Assembly: GCF_900090105.1 (NCBI RefSeq)
Contig: NZ_FMDM01000003.1
Coordinates: 310,001-374,000, forward strand
Direction of reading: 5' to 3'
DNA: 64,000 nucleotides
Origin: Micromonospora humi
GTDB taxonomy: Bacteria > Actinomycetota > Actinomycetes > Mycobacteriales > Micromonosporaceae
Position numbers and translations under genes: made by a program. Within the stretch, counting starts at the first letter, position 1; each line of letters opens with the position of its first letter. This document shows, piece by piece, positions 36,441 through 49,582 of this stretch. The notes beneath the pieces were generated by a model. The model saw only the letters and a program-made list of their open reading frames with translations, was not told where the DNA came from and searched no databases.

Positions 36441-38906
36441 TCAGCGGGCCGGGCGACCCGCCAACAGCCGGCGCGGGCTCCAGCGCACCATCCACTGCCG
36501 CGCCTGCCCGGTGGTGGTGACCAGCCGGGCCGACCGCTCGGCCAGGGCGGTGCGCCAACGCATCAGCACCGACGGCGGCAGCACCGCGGCCAGCAACCGG
36601 GTACGCCGGTTCGCCCGCGCGGCCAGCGCCCCGCGTACCGTTCCCAGCGCCGGTTGCAGCTCGGCGTCGGTGAGCGGGTCACGGGCGTAACGGGCCCGCT
36701 CCTCGGCCCGACCCAGCAGCCGGACCCCGGTCGCCGCGCCGGCGTCCTCGGCCAGCGCCTCCCGGGTCAACCGCTCGGCGGTCGCCCGCGGCGTCTCGGT
36801 GCCGTCGACCGGGACGTGGAAGTCGACGAGCGTGTCCAGCAGCTCGTCCCAGGCGGCGTGCGCGTCGGCGCGAGCCGCCTCGGCGTCCACCCCGACCACG
36901 ATCTGTCGGGTTTCGCCCCGCTGACCGGGCACGGCCACCGCGGTGGCCGTCGGCGGGGCCGCCCGGACCCGGCGTCGGCGGCGCAGCGCCGAACGGCGCA
37001 GGGCCGGCAGGGCGAGCAGCGCCAGCAGGGCGAGCGCCCCGGCCAGCCACCACGGCCAGACCGTGTCCTGCCGGGCCGGCCCGCTCTCGCCGACCGCCAG
37101 GCCCTGGTCGGCGTCCTTGTCGAGACGGTCCGGTTCGTCCGGGCCGGCCGACGGGTTCGCCGCGCCGGGAGCGGCGCTGCTGCCCGGCGACGGGGTGATC
37201 TCCTCCGGCGCGTCGGTGTCCGGAGCCCAGGCGGACCGGACCGAACCGGGGATGCTGGCCGCCGGGGTGGCGTCGAACGGCACCCAGCCGATCCGGCTGA
37301 AGTAGACCTCGGTCCAGGCGTGCAGGTTCTGGTTGGTCAGCACGTAGGTGCCGCCGTCGGTGTTGCTGCCGTTGGTGAACCCGACCGCCACCCGGGCCGG
37401 CACGCCGGCGGCCCGGACCAGCCAGGCCATCGCCGCGGCGTACTGCTGGCAGTAGCCGACCTTGGTGGCGAGGAAGTCGGTGATGTCCGCGCCGCTGCTG
37501 CCGTTGCGGGTGGAGAGCGCGTAGGTGAAGCCGTTCTCCACCGAGAAGTAGTCGTAGATCGCCCGGACCTTGTCGTAGTTGGTCTTCCGGCCCTCGGTGA
37601 GACGGGTGACCAGTCGCTCCACGTCCGGGACCGTCGGCCTGGTGGTGCCCTGCCGCATCACCGCGCTCTCCGACGGCGGGGCCGGCGCGGCGCGCAGCGC
37701 GTCCGGGTTGAACGTCGACCGCACGTACTCGAACGAGTAGCGCTTGCCGCGCGCGTTCTCCCGGTTGGAGAAGACGACCTGCTGGTTGGCGTCGTAGCGC
37801 CAGTTGCCGTTGAGGTCCTCGGTCCGGACCGGCTCGGCGTAGACCGGCAGCAGCGGCATGTTCAGGTTCTTCGTCACCTCGACCGTGGCCCGGTAGGTCC
37901 GCTGCTCGACCCCCCGGGGCGCGCGTTCGGACGGGTCGGGCAGCTCGCGGGTGACCTGGTCCCCGGTCGGCACGCGGGCCTGGAAGCCGCTCGGCCGCAG
38001 GTCGTCCACCACGCCCAGGCGCAGGTAGAACGGGTTCGGCTCGTTGGTGGTGACCTTGACCAGGTCGAACCGCTCACTCTGGTTGAGCTGGCCGCTCAGC
38101 GCGGCGAACAGGTCGATCCGGCCGCTGGTGCCGCCCTGACCGGGCCGCCCGGTGCCGTCGCCGGGGCCGGCGCCGACGTTGTTCAGCAGGCCGCCGGTCA
38201 TCCCGGGCACGGCCAGCGGCAGCGCCACCGCCACCAGCACCCCGACCACGGCCAGCCGGCGGCCGGCCGCGGCGAGCGGCGACGCCTCCCACACGTCGAC
38301 GTCGCGTCCCTCGCCGGTGAACCGGCGGCCGAACCGGCGCACCCGGTCGACGTTGTCGGTCACCAGCAACCACAGGTAGCCCGCGGCGCCCACCACGAAC
38401 GGGGTGGCGGGGACACTGTCCACGTAGACCGCCACCGGCACCGAGTAGATGGCGAGCATCGGCAGCCCGGCCAGCGCCGGCCGGCGCAGCCCGACCGCGA
38501 GCACGTCGACCACCACCGCCACCGCGCCGATGCCGAGCACGGCGAGGAAGAGCAGCGAGTCGACGTCGGGAACCTTGACACCGTACGCGCGCATGTCCTG
38601 CAACGAGGTCTGGAGCAGGTCGCCGAAGTGGGCGAAGGTGGCCGGGGTCGGCACGAACGCGAGCAGCTCGGTGCCGCCGGGAAAGACCCACGTCAGGCCC
38701 AGGGTCAGGCCGGCCAGCATGGCCAGCAGCTGACCCCACAGCGGGGCCCGGCCCAACCGGCTCAGCGCCGCCGCGCCGGCCACCACGGAGACCACGATGG
38801 CCGCCTGGACCAGCCACGTCCAGCGCTCGAAGATCGCCGACAGCGGGGCCGCCGCCAGCAGGGTCGCCGCCGCGGCGACGAAACCGATGTTGCGGTGCGG
38901 GGTCAC
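36441..38906 (-). CDS. TgpA-type membrane transglutaminase-like protein
   Basis: An 821-residue membrane protein with about six N-terminal helices, an extracytoplasmic domain with a transglutaminase core, one more helix near residue 615 and a cytoplasmic DUF4129-like tail. The transglutaminase triad is visible: Cys in VGYCQQYAAAMAWL, His in LHAWTEVYF and Asp in WVPFDATP. Homologues act in the envelope as proteases or cross-linkers of unknown substrate. It is the third gene of the moxR operon, 16 bases after the DUF58 gene. Confidence 0.88.
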   Translation of the reverse strand: MTPHRNIGFVAAAATLLAAAPLSAIFERWTWLVQAAIVVSVVAGAAALSRLGRAPLWGQLLAMLAGLTLGLTWVFPGGTELLAFVPTPATFAHFGDLLQTSLQDMRAYGVKVPDVDSLLFLAVLGIGAVAVVVDVLAVGLRRPALAGLPMLAIYSVPVAVYVDSVPATPFVVGAAGYLWLLVTDNVDRVRRFGRRFTGEGRDVDVWEASPLAAAGRRLAVVGVLVAVALPLAVPGMTGGLLNNVGAGPGDGTGRPGQGGTSGRIDLFAALSGQLNQSERFDLVKVTTNEPNPFYLRLGVVDDLRPSGFQARVPTGDQVTRELPDPSERAPRGVEQRTYRATVEVTKNLNMPLLPVYAEPVRTEDLNGNWRYDANQQVVFSNRENARGKRYSFEYVRSTFNPDALRAAPAPPSESAVMRQGTTRPTVPDVERLVTRLTEGRKTNYDKVRAIYDYFSVENGFTYALSTRNGSSGADITDFLATKVGYCQQYAAAMAWLVRAAGVPARVAVGFTNGSNTDGGTYVLTNQNLHAWTEVYFSRIGWVPFDATPAASIPGSVRSAWAPDTDAPEEITPSPGSSAAPGAANPSAGPDEPDRLDKDADQGLAVGESGPARQDTVWPWWLAGALALLALLALPALRRSALRRRRRVRAAPPTATAVAVPGQRGETRQIVVGVDAEAARADAHAAWDELLDTLVDFHVPVDGTETPRATAERLTREALAEDAGAATGVRLLGRAEERARYARDPLTDAELQPALGTVRGALAARANRRTRLLAAVLPPSVLMRWRTALAERSARLVTTTGQARQWMVRWSPRRLLAGRPAR

Positions 38907-38922
38907 CGAATCGTCCTTCCGG

Positions 38923-40221
38923 TCATCGCATGCCGCCGGCGACCGTCTCGGCCAGCGCCGCCCGCAGGGCGAAGCCCTGCGAGCCGCGGCCGGCCTGCGG
39001 CCACAGTGCCGGCAGCCGGTTGCCGTGCTCCACCCCGATGACCCGCCAGCCGCTCTGCAGCAGGGCGAGGGCGGAGCTGCCGTGCGCCCGCTCCGCCTCG
39101 ACCCGGGCCTTGGGCGGCAGGTTCAACCAGGTGTTGCTGTCGAGCAGGAACGCCACGCAGGTGGCGCCGTTGCCACGCAGCCCGGCCAGCAGCTCCGCCT
39201 CGGCGTCACCGAGCGTGCCGAACAACGCGATGATCAGGCCGCCGTCGGCCCGCTGCCGGACCTGCTGCACCAGCGTGGTGATCTCGCCGCGCCGGTCCAG
39301 GTGCACCTCGGCGAGATGGTCGAGGAGCAGGCCCTCACCACCGGCCTCGGTGGCGCCGACGTCCACGCCGTTGCCGGTGACCAGGCGCAGCTTGTAACCG
39401 GCCTGGCGCAGGTGCACGGCGATGCTGGCGGCGGCCGAGACGGCCCACTCGAAGCTGGCCGTCGGTCCCTCGCCCCGGTGGCCGGCGGCGCGGGTGTCCA
39501 GCACCACGGTGGCCCGGCTCTCCCACGGTTGCTCCTCGCGGCGCACCATCAGCTCACCGGTGCGGGCGGTCGACTTCCAGTGCACCCGGCGCAGGTCGTC
39601 GCCCATCCGGTACTCCCGGGTGGCGGCGTCGTCCTCGCCGTGCACCGCGACCGAGCGGGCCCGGCTGTCGCCGCTGCCGGCGTACTCGCCCGGCAGCCGC
39701 ACCGAGGGCAGCGGGGTGACCTGCGGGATCACGGTGAGGTGGTCGGTGCTGGGGAACGACCGGGTCAGCTCGCACAGCCCGAACGGGTCGGTCAGCCGGA
39801 TCACCAGCGGACCCACGTCGTAGCGGCCGCGCACGTCGGCGCGGACCGTGTACGCCACGGAGCTGGCCTGGTGCGCGCCGAGCCGTTCCAGCACCACCCG
39901 GGGCCGGCTGCCCAGCGCGTAGGGCAGCCGGTCCTCCAGCAGCAGGGTGCCGGTGGGCAGCCGGGACAGGTTCTGCAACCGCAGCACCACCCGGGAGCTG
40001 GCGCCGACCGGCACCCGGTGCGGCTCGAGCGTGCGGTGACAGGCCAGCTTGTATCGGCTGCGCCCCACGTACGCGGCGGCGAGCAGCGGCAGGACGGCCA
40101 GCAGGACGGCCACCCGGAGCAGGTCCTTCTCGCCGAGGATGGCGGCGGAGATCGCGGCCGCGACCGCGGCCGCCAGGAAGGAGCGGCCGCGGGTGGTCAG
40201 CCCGCGCAGGCCGTCACGCAC
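38923..40221 (-). CDS. DUF58 domain protein
   Basis: A 432-residue protein with two N-terminal hydrophobic helices and a C-terminal DUF58 region, a von Willebrand A-like domain. The signature is YRMGDDLRRVHWKSTARTGELMVRREEQPW. Such proteins pair with MoxR ATPases as adaptors. The GTG at 40221 lies one base after the moxR stop, so the two are coupled. Confidence 0.88.
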   Translation of the reverse strand: MRDGLRGLTTRGRSFLAAAVAAAISAAILGEKDLLRVAVLLAVLPLLAAAYVGRSRYKLACHRTLEPHRVPVGASSRVVLRLQNLSRLPTGTLLLEDRLPYALGSRPRVVLERLGAHQASSVAYTVRADVRGRYDVGPLVIRLTDPFGLCELTRSFPSTDHLTVIPQVTPLPSVRLPGEYAGSGDSRARSVAVHGEDDAATREYRMGDDLRRVHWKSTARTGELMVRREEQPWESRATVVLDTRAAGHRGEGPTASFEWAVSAAASIAVHLRQAGYKLRLVTGNGVDVGATEAGGEGLLLDHLAEVHLDRRGEITTLVQQVRQRADGGLIIALFGTLGDAEAELLAGLRGNGATCVAFLLDSNTWLNLPPKARVEAERAHGSSALALLQSGWRVIGVEHGNRLPALWPQAGRGSQGFALRAALAETVAGGMR

Positions 40222-40222
40222 G

Positions 40223-41281
<1,059 letters not shown>

Positions 41282-41475
41282 GGGCCTCCTCCTCGTCGCC
41301 GGAACGGCAGCTCTGTATAGAGCACCTGGACCCGCCGTTGGGTTCGCGACGCCGAGCCTCGTCTGCCGCACGCATCTCACTGGCCTCTCAGGCTAACCAT
41401 GTTTGTCGCTATCGCCGACTCCCGCAGGTGGTCGGTCGGTTACGCCCCGAATATTCGCCGGACGGGGGACCGGGG

Positions 41476-41481
41476 TACACT
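41476..41481 (+). promoter_or_regulatory. -10 element of the leuS leader
   Basis: TACACT ends seven bases before the leader-peptide ATG at 41489, so the transcript should begin at the leader peptide itself. Confidence 0.6.
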
Positions 41482-41488
41482 GCGACGC

Positions 41489-41527
41489 ATGGCCGGAGTC
41501 TTCCTGCTTCTTACCGAGCCGTGCTGA
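41489..41527 (+). CDS. leucine-rich leader peptide of leuS
   Basis: A 12-codon reading frame, MAGVFLLLTEPC, ends in TGA at 41525-41527. It has three consecutive leucine codons (CTG CTT CTT); CTT is rare in such a G+C-rich genome. It is followed by a hairpin overlapping its last codons and then by a T-tailed terminator, all before leuS. This is the layout of a classical amino-acid attenuator: when charged leucyl-tRNA is scarce, ribosomes stall at the Leu codons and the terminator fails to form. Confidence 0.75.
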   Translation: MAGVFLLLTEPC

Positions 41528-41552
41528 TGCGCTGAACGCGCGACAGCACGGC
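41518..41552 (+). promoter_or_regulatory. pause hairpin of the leuS attenuator
   Basis: GCCGTGCTG (41518-41526) pairs perfectly with CAGCACGGC (41544-41552). The 5' arm overlaps the last leader codons and stop, so a stalled ribosome would open it. A competing pairing of CGCGC and CAG (41537-41546) with CTGCGCG in the terminator loop is possible. Confidence 0.6.
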
Positions 41553-41553
41553 C

Positions 41554-41579
41554 GCCCCTCCTGCGCGAGGGGCTTTTTT
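41554..41579 (+). terminator. intrinsic terminator of the leuS attenuator
   Basis: GCCCCTC and GAGGGGC form a 7-bp stem with a 6-nt loop followed by six T residues, the only classical T-run terminator I noticed in this window. It lies 53 bases before the leuS start. Confidence 0.8.
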
Positions 41580-41632
41580 GTGCCCGAAGCAGATCTCCAT
41601 CCACCCGACATGACCCGCGCCGAGGAGACGCC

Positions 41633-44473
<2,841 letters not shown>

Positions 44474-44480
44474 CCCGGCT

Positions 44481-44511
44481 CGTGGGCGCGCCCGGTGCGG
44501 GCGCGCCCACG
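44481..44511. terminator. bidirectional hairpin terminator
   Basis: A perfect 13-bp stem (44481-44493 with 44499-44511) and a 5-nt loop lie between convergent leuS and the ABC permease gene. Confidence 0.75.
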
Positions 44512-44516
44512 ACCGG

Positions 44517-45308
44517 TCAGGGCTCGCGGCGGTGCACGACGACCGCGGCGAGCAGCGCGGCGACCACCGGCCAGACGACGAACACCGCCCAGGAGCCGGG
44601 CACGGTCGCCACGTGCAGGTTCGGCAGCACGTACGGGTTACCGACGAGCCGTTCCCACGCCGGCACCGGCAGCGCGTTGTGGACCGAGGCGGTCCACTTG
44701 TTGGTGATGTCGAAGGCGAGCGGCGCGAGCAGCAGCAGCGTCGTGGTGACCACGATGGCCGGCGCGGTGTGCCGCACCAGGGCGCCGACGCCGAACCCGA
44801 TCAGCGCGCACATCGGCAACAGCAGCGCCGACGCCACGACGGCGCGCAGCGCGTCGGGATCACCGATCGACGCGCCGGCCCCCCGGTCGGCGAGGATCGC
44901 CTGGGACACCCCGAACGACGCGACGGCGGCCACCGCGCCGACCACCAGCATGACGGCGGCCAGCACCACCACCTTGGCGGCCGCCACGGCGCGCCGGTCC
45001 GGCACCGCGACAAGCGTGGTGCGGATCTGGCCGCTGGCGTACTCACCGGCGATCATCAGCGCGCCCACCGTGCCGGCCGCGAGCATGACGAACAGCCAGC
45101 CCTCCTCCGGGAACGCGTCGTGGATCGGGTCGAACGCGGCCCGACGCTCGGCGGAGTAGCCCGGCCAGTTGTGGTGATCGGCGAGCGCGGCGCGGACGCT
45201 GAACAGCACGGCCGACACCGCGATCAGCGCCATCGACCCGTACGTGGAGCGCAGCGACCAGAGCTTGATCCACTCGGCGGCGAGCAGGTCACGGAAACGG
45301 GCGGTCAC
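44517..45308 (-). CDS. ABC-2 type transporter permease
   Basis: A 263-residue integral membrane protein with about six helices. The opening RDLLAAEWIKLWSLRSTYG is typical of actinomycete ABC-2 permeases that pair with short ATPases. The GTG start overlaps the ATPase stop as GTGA. The transported substrate is unknown; such pairs next to a two-component system often give resistance to membrane-active peptides. Confidence 0.85.
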   Translation of the reverse strand: MTARFRDLLAAEWIKLWSLRSTYGSMALIAVSAVLFSVRAALADHHNWPGYSAERRAAFDPIHDAFPEEGWLFVMLAAGTVGALMIAGEYASGQIRTTLVAVPDRRAVAAAKVVVLAAVMLVVGAVAAVASFGVSQAILADRGAGASIGDPDALRAVVASALLLPMCALIGFGVGALVRHTAPAIVVTTTLLLLAPLAFDITNKWTASVHNALPVPAWERLVGNPYVLPNLHVATVPGSWAVFVVWPVVAALLAAVVVHRREP

Positions 45309-46045
45309 GAGCGGCCTCCGGTGGGATAGTCGACGCGGTCGGCGGTGAGATCCATGAACGCCTCCTCCAACGAGGTGGCGCCGTTGTCGCGCCCGCGGGC
45401 GGTGAACGCGGCGAGGCTCTCGTCGACGAGCAGTTCACCCCGGCCGATCACCACGAGGTGGTCGGCGGTCTGTTCCATCTCGCTCATCAGGTGACTGGAG
45501 ACGAGCACGGTGCGGCCCTCGGCGGCGAGCCGGCGGAACAGCCCGCGTACCCAGCGCACCCCGTGCGGGTCCAGGCCGTTGAACGGCTCGTCGAAGAGCA
45601 GCACCGGCGGGTCGCCGAGCAGTGCGGCGGCGATGCCGAGCCGCTGCCGCATGCCGAGGGAGAAGCCGCCGATCCGGCACCGCGCCACGTCGGCCAGGCC
45701 CACCTGGTCCAGCACCTCGCCCACCCGGGCGCGAGGAATCCCGTTGCTGCGGGCCAGCGCCGCCAGGTGGGCCCGTGCGCTGCGCCCGCCGTGCACGTCG
45801 CCGGCGTCCAGCAGCGCCCCGGCGTACCGCAACCCCCGCCGCCGTCCGGCGAACGGCTGCCCGTCGACGAGCGCGGTGCCGGCGGTCGGCCGGTGCAGGC
45901 CGAGGACGAGCCGGAGCGTGGTGGACTTGCCGGCGCCGTTGGGGCCGAGGAACCCGGTGACGTGTCCGGGTCGGACGGTGAGTGTGAGCCGGTCGACGGC
46001 GGTGACTCCGCCGTACCGTTTGGTGAGGTCCCTGAGCTCGATCAT
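45305..46045 (-). CDS. ABC transporter ATP-binding protein
   Basis: A 246-residue ATPase. Walker A is GPNGAGKST, the signature loop is FSLGMRQRLGIAAAL, and Walker B is VLLFDEPFNGLDP, followed by the switch SSHLMSEME. The ATG at 46045 begins the standard MIELRDLTKRYGG. It works with the permease encoded next. It is divergent from the histidine kinase gene across a 133-base gap, so the two-component system may regulate it. Confidence 0.93.
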   Translation of the reverse strand: MIELRDLTKRYGGVTAVDRLTLTVRPGHVTGFLGPNGAGKSTTLRLVLGLHRPTAGTALVDGQPFAGRRRGLRYAGALLDAGDVHGGRSARAHLAALARSNGIPRARVGEVLDQVGLADVARCRIGGFSLGMRQRLGIAAALLGDPPVLLFDEPFNGLDPHGVRWVRGLFRRLAAEGRTVLVSSHLMSEMEQTADHLVVIGRGELLVDESLAAFTARGRDNGATSLEEAFMDLTADRVDYPTGGRS

Positions 46046-46165
46046 GGCTCCGACGCTTCCGTGTCCGGGCCGTCGGGTCGTCGTGCGGGCGGCCACACCG
46101 GACCGTCGGGGCTCCGCCCCCGGGCGTACGCCCGCGGGCCGATGACCGGGTGGCCGAGCAATGGC

Positions 46166-46171
46166 TACGGT
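46166..46171 (+). promoter_or_regulatory. leaderless -10 element of the histidine kinase gene
   Basis: TACGGT ends seven bases before the ATG at 46179. Confidence 0.5.
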
Positions 46172-46178
46172 GGGCCCC

Positions 46179-47366
46179 ATGGAGGCCGTCGATCGAGACA
46201 CCCGGGCCCGGCGGACGCGGACGGCACTGGTGTGGTTCGCGGTCGCGTTGCTGCCCGTGGTGGTGCTGCTCGCGTCGACGACCGGCGCGGGCGGTCCGGT
46301 GCTGTCCGTCCCCACCCCCGACCACAGCGCGCCCGCGTTGCCGGTGCGCTACCTCGCGCCGCTCCTGGTGGTGCTGTTGCCGGTCGGCCTGCTGCGCCGC
46401 CGCCCGCTGCTCGCCGTCGGCCTGATGCTCGCCGGGGCATCGGCGGTCACCGTCATGACGAACGGGTGGGACAACGGCTACCTGGCCGGCGTCTGGTACC
46501 TGCAGTTTCTCGCCATCGACGTGATGCTCGGCCTGGTCGCGGCCCGGGTGCCGCGTCGGGTGTCGGTGCCCGCGGCGGTCATGGTGCTGCTGATCCAGAT
46601 CGCCGCGGCCTTCGTGAGCCCGGCCAGCGGCCCGGTGGACCGGGCCACCCTCTCGGTGCCGGCGGTCCTCGCCGCGTGGGTGGTCGGCAACTCCGCGTTC
46701 GCCCGTCGCCGGCACGCCGAGCAACTGCGGGCGCACGCCGCCACCGAGGCGGTCGCCGCCGAACGGCTACGCATCGCCCGGGAGTTGCACGACCTGGTCG
46801 CGCACAGCATCGGCGTGATCGCCATCCAGGCCGGGGTCGGCGCCCGGGTGATCGACAGCCAGCCCGGGCAGGCCCGCGCCGCGCTCGCCACCATCGAGTC
46901 CACCAGCCGGGAGACCCTGGCCGGGCTGCGCCGTACCCTCGGCGCGCTGCGCCGCCCCGACGACGCGACGGCCTCGCTGGACCCGACACCGGGACTGTGC
47001 GACCTGGACCGGCTGGTCGAGGCGGCGGGCGACGCCGGGGTACGGGTGACGCTCGCCGTCGACGGCGAGCCGGGACCGCTGCCCACCGAGGTGGAACTGG
47101 CCGCCTACCGGATCGTGCAGGAGGCGCTGACGAACGTGGTGCGACACGCGCGTGTCACCGAGTGCCGGGTGGCCGTGCGGCACGCGCCGGACGGTGTCCG
47201 CGTCGAGGTGGTGGACGACGGTCGCGGCGGTCCGGTCGGCGACCAGGGGCACGGGATCGTCGGCATGCGGGAGCGGGCCGTGTTGCTCGGCGGCAGGTTC
47301 GAAGCAGGGCCCCGGCCGGCGGGCGGCTTCCGGGTGGCCGCCGTGCTGCCGGCGGCTTCGGCGTGA
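46179..47366 (+). CDS. sensor histidine kinase (NarL-type partner)
   Basis: A 395-residue membrane kinase. Four or five N-terminal helices form a membrane sensor without a large outer domain. The HisKA_3 dimerisation helix is RIARELHDLVAHSIGVI with phospho-acceptor His204. The ATPase domain has IVQEALTNVVRHA and VVDDGRGG, then GHGIVGMRERA. The start ATG 46179 follows TACGGT by seven bases. It overlaps the response regulator as GTGA. Such intramembrane sensors beside ABC-2 exporters usually detect envelope stress or peptides. Confidence 0.92.
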   Translation: MEAVDRDTRARRTRTALVWFAVALLPVVVLLASTTGAGGPVLSVPTPDHSAPALPVRYLAPLLVVLLPVGLLRRRPLLAVGLMLAGASAVTVMTNGWDNGYLAGVWYLQFLAIDVMLGLVAARVPRRVSVPAAVMVLLIQIAAAFVSPASGPVDRATLSVPAVLAAWVVGNSAFARRRHAEQLRAHAATEAVAAERLRIARELHDLVAHSIGVIAIQAGVGARVIDSQPGQARAALATIESTSRETLAGLRRTLGALRRPDDATASLDPTPGLCDLDRLVEAAGDAGVRVTLAVDGEPGPLPTEVELAAYRIVQEALTNVVRHARVTECRVAVRHAPDGVRVEVVDDGRGGPVGDQGHGIVGMRERAVLLGGRFEAGPRPAGGFRVAAVLPAASA

Positions 47367-48019
47367 CCATCCGCGTCCTCCTCGTCGACGACCAACCGCT
47401 GGTCCGGGCCGGGCTGCGGGTGCTCATCGCCGACGCGGCGGACCTGGTGGTCGTCGGCGAGGCCGGCACCGGCGCCGAGGCGGTGCGGTCGGCCCGGGAG
47501 CTCGTACCCGACGTGGTGCTGATGGACCTGCGGATGCCAGGCACCGACGGGATCGCGGCGACCCGGGAGATCGTCGCGGCCGGCGGACCGACCCGCGTCC
47601 TCGTGCTCACCACGTTCGACGACGACGAGCACGTGCACGCCGCGTTGCGCGCCGGTGCGAGCGGATTCCTGGTCAAGGACATGGCACTGGAGGAGATCCT
47701 CGGCGCGGTGCGGGTGGTGGCGGCCGGCGACGCGCTGATCGCGCCCGGGGTGACGCGGCGGCTGATCGCCGAGTTCGCCGCCCGGCCCGACCGGGCGCTC
47801 CGCCTCCGTGCCCTGCCCGGCGTCACCGAGCGGGAGCGAGAGGTGCTGACCCTGGTCGCGCGCGGCCTGTCCAACGCCGAGATCGCGGCCCAGCTGGTGA
47901 TCAGCCCGGCCACCGCGAAGGCGCACGTGGCCCGTCTATTCACCAAGCTGGCCGCCCGGGACCGGGTGCACCTGGTGATCGCCGCCTACGAGGCCGGCCT
48001 GGTCACCCCACCCCGCTGA
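47363..48019 (+). CDS. NarL/LuxR-type response regulator
   Basis: A 218-residue regulator. The receiver domain has Asp9 and Asp10 for magnesium, phospho-acceptor Asp55 (VVLMDLRMPG) and the switch Lys in FLVKDMALEE. The LuxR helix-turn-helix is VTEREREVLTLVARGLSNAEIA. The GTG at 47363 overlaps the kinase stop, so it is coupled to its cognate kinase. The likely targets are the adjacent ABC genes. Confidence 0.94.
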   Translation: MTIRVLLVDDQPLVRAGLRVLIADAADLVVVGEAGTGAEAVRSARELVPDVVLMDLRMPGTDGIAATREIVAAGGPTRVLVLTTFDDDEHVHAALRAGASGFLVKDMALEEILGAVRVVAAGDALIAPGVTRRLIAEFAARPDRALRLRALPGVTEREREVLTLVARGLSNAEIAAQLVISPATAKAHVARLFTKLAARDRVHLVIAAYEAGLVTPPR

Positions 48020-48031
48020 CCCGAGTCGGGC

Positions 48032-48078
48032 GGGGCCGGGCGGACGGCCGCGGCGATGAGGGCTGGACGCCCGGCCCC
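48032..48078. terminator. hairpin between convergent genes
   Basis: A perfect 11-bp stem (48032-48042 with 48068-48078) encloses a 25-nt loop between the response regulator and the phosphotransferase-like gene. Confidence 0.45.
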
Positions 48079-48102
48079 CGGGGCGGGGTAGGCCTACGTC
48101 GG

Positions 48103-48864
48103 TCACGCCGTGCCGAACGCCGCCTCGACCGCCGTGCGGTGGCGGCGCAGCCAGTCGTGCCAGCCGCGTACCGCCTCGACCGCCCCGGCGGCACGCAACC
48201 GGCGCATGCCGGGTCGGTCCCGGTCGGCGCCGGCGTCGATGCCGCGCCAGGTGCCGTCGAGCTGGTCGAGCATCACCGCGACCAGCTCGGGCCGGGGGAG
48301 CAGCCCGCCGCTCGGCCCCTCGTAGGCGTCGCAGAGCAGCCGGCAGCGGCGGCCCAGCTCGGCCGGGTCGGCGTCGCCGCCGAGGTCGGCCCAGTGCCAG
48401 CCGGCGAACGCCACGTCCTCGATCCGTCGGCCGGGGCCGGCGAGGTCCCAGTCGAGCAGCGCCACCGGCACCGGGCCGGCCGGTCCGATCCGGTAGACCG
48501 TGTTCTTCGGTGACAGGTCCCGGTGGCAGACCGTCTCCGCGCCGCCGGCCAGGCCGGTCCCGGCGCAGGCGTCGTGCACCGCCCGGATCAGGCCGGCCAG
48601 CCTCGACAGCGCGGCGTCGGCGAAGAAGGCCGGGTCCTCCCGGTCGCGCCAGGGCACCACCCCGTCGACGTGCGACAGCACCTGCCGGCCCCGGTCGTCC
48701 ATGCCCAGGTACGCGGGGGCGACACCGGGCGCGGTCGCCGCCAGGTGGCGCAGCAGCCCGGCGACGAAGTCGGCGTCGGCGGGCGGCGTGCGACGGACCG
48801 TGTCGCCGATCCGGACCACCTCGGCGATGAACCCGCCGGGCAGGGTCTCCTCGGTGCCGGCCAC
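48103..48864 (-). CDS. aminoglycoside phosphotransferase-family protein
   Basis: A 253-residue protein with the APH/choline-kinase fold. The catalytic loop is CHRDLSPKN and the metal-binding DWD follows in LLDWDLAGPG. Such proteins phosphorylate small hydroxylated molecules; drug resistance should not be assumed. The GTG start lies one base after the TVP38 gene stop, so it is the fourth gene of the murT operon. Confidence 0.85.
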   Translation of the reverse strand: MAGTEETLPGGFIAEVVRIGDTVRRTPPADADFVAGLLRHLAATAPGVAPAYLGMDDRGRQVLSHVDGVVPWRDREDPAFFADAALSRLAGLIRAVHDACAGTGLAGGAETVCHRDLSPKNTVYRIGPAGPVPVALLDWDLAGPGRRIEDVAFAGWHWADLGGDADPAELGRRCRLLCDAYEGPSGGLLPRPELVAVMLDQLDGTWRGIDAGADRDRPGMRRLRAAGAVEAVRGWHDWLRRHRTAVEAAFGTA

Positions 48865-48865
48865 G

Positions 48866-49582
48866 TCAGCTCGGGCCCAGCCGGCGTTGCCGTTCGGCCC
48901 GCCACCAGCGGTGGATGATGAGCACGCTGGCGATCAGGCCGAGGCTGGCCGGCGCGGCCGCGTACCAGTTGATCGAACCGGGGCTGCTCACCGCGGCGCC
49001 GATCGCGGCGTAGCCGATGGCGGTGGGGGCGGAGGCGATCACGCTGCCGGCCAGGAACGGCAGCACCCGGGCCGCGGTGGTGCCGTAGCCGTAGCTGACC
49101 AGCCCGAAGCCGGCGATCGGCAGGAGTCGCACGGTGATCACCCCGAACACGCTCTGCCGGGCGAACCAGCCGTCCAGCCGGGCCAGCCGGCCGCGGACCC
49201 GCTCGGCCACGAAGTCGCGGCCGAGCAGCCGGCCGACCGCGAACCCGAGCGCCGCCGCGAGCAGCGCCGCGCCGAGCGCGTACGCGGCGCCCTGCACCGG
49301 ACCGAAGATCGCACCCGAGGCCAGCGTGACGAACGTCCGGGGCACCAGGGCCACCAGCAGCAGCGCACCGCCGACCACGGCCGCGACCGGGGCGTACCCG
49401 CCGAGCGCGTCGGCGAGCCGGGGCAGGTCCGCCGCGTCCGGCCGGGGCACCAGTAGCAGCGTGACGGCGAACCCGGCGAGGAGCAGGAGCAACAGCCCGA
49501 ACCGGCGCGCCGACGGCTGCCCGAGCAGCCCGGCGAGCCGGCGGACCACCGGTCGCCGCCCTGGCCGGGCGGCGCCGGTCAT
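48866..49582 (-). CDS. TVP38/TMEM64 (DedA-related) membrane protein
   Basis: A 238-residue membrane protein of the SNARE-associated/VTT family. The core VTT features are LVPRTFVTLASGAIFGPVQG, RLARLDGWFARQSVFGV and RLLPIAGFGLVSYGYG, with about five helices. DedA relatives flip undecaprenyl phosphate back across the membrane. Its ATGA overlap with gatD, a lipid II enzyme, makes a lipid-carrier role attractive, but that is inference. Confidence 0.85.
   Translation of the reverse strand: MTGAARPGRRPVVRRLAGLLGQPSARRFGLLLLLLAGFAVTLLLVPRPDAADLPRLADALGGYAPVAAVVGGALLLVALVPRTFVTLASGAIFGPVQGAAYALGAALLAAALGFAVGRLLGRDFVAERVRGRLARLDGWFARQSVFGVITVRLLPIAGFGLVSYGYGTTAARVLPFLAGSVIASAPTAIGYAAIGAAVSSPGSINWYAAAPASLGLIASVLIIHRWWRAERQRRLGPS

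Noticed and set aside
36396-39041. Long open frame of about 880 codons opposite the transglutaminase-like gene
   Set aside because: It is rich in Arg, Gly, Pro and Val with no domain. It mirrors the codon bias of the true gene on the minus strand.
41282-41632. T-box riboswitch ahead of leuS
   Set aside because: The T-box TGGNACCGCG segment and specifier stem are absent. The leader peptide with Leu codons explains the terminator better.
48103-48864. Aminoglycoside resistance gene
   Set aside because: Only the general APH/choline-kinase fold is visible. Resistance cannot be concluded, and the gene sits in a cell-wall operon.
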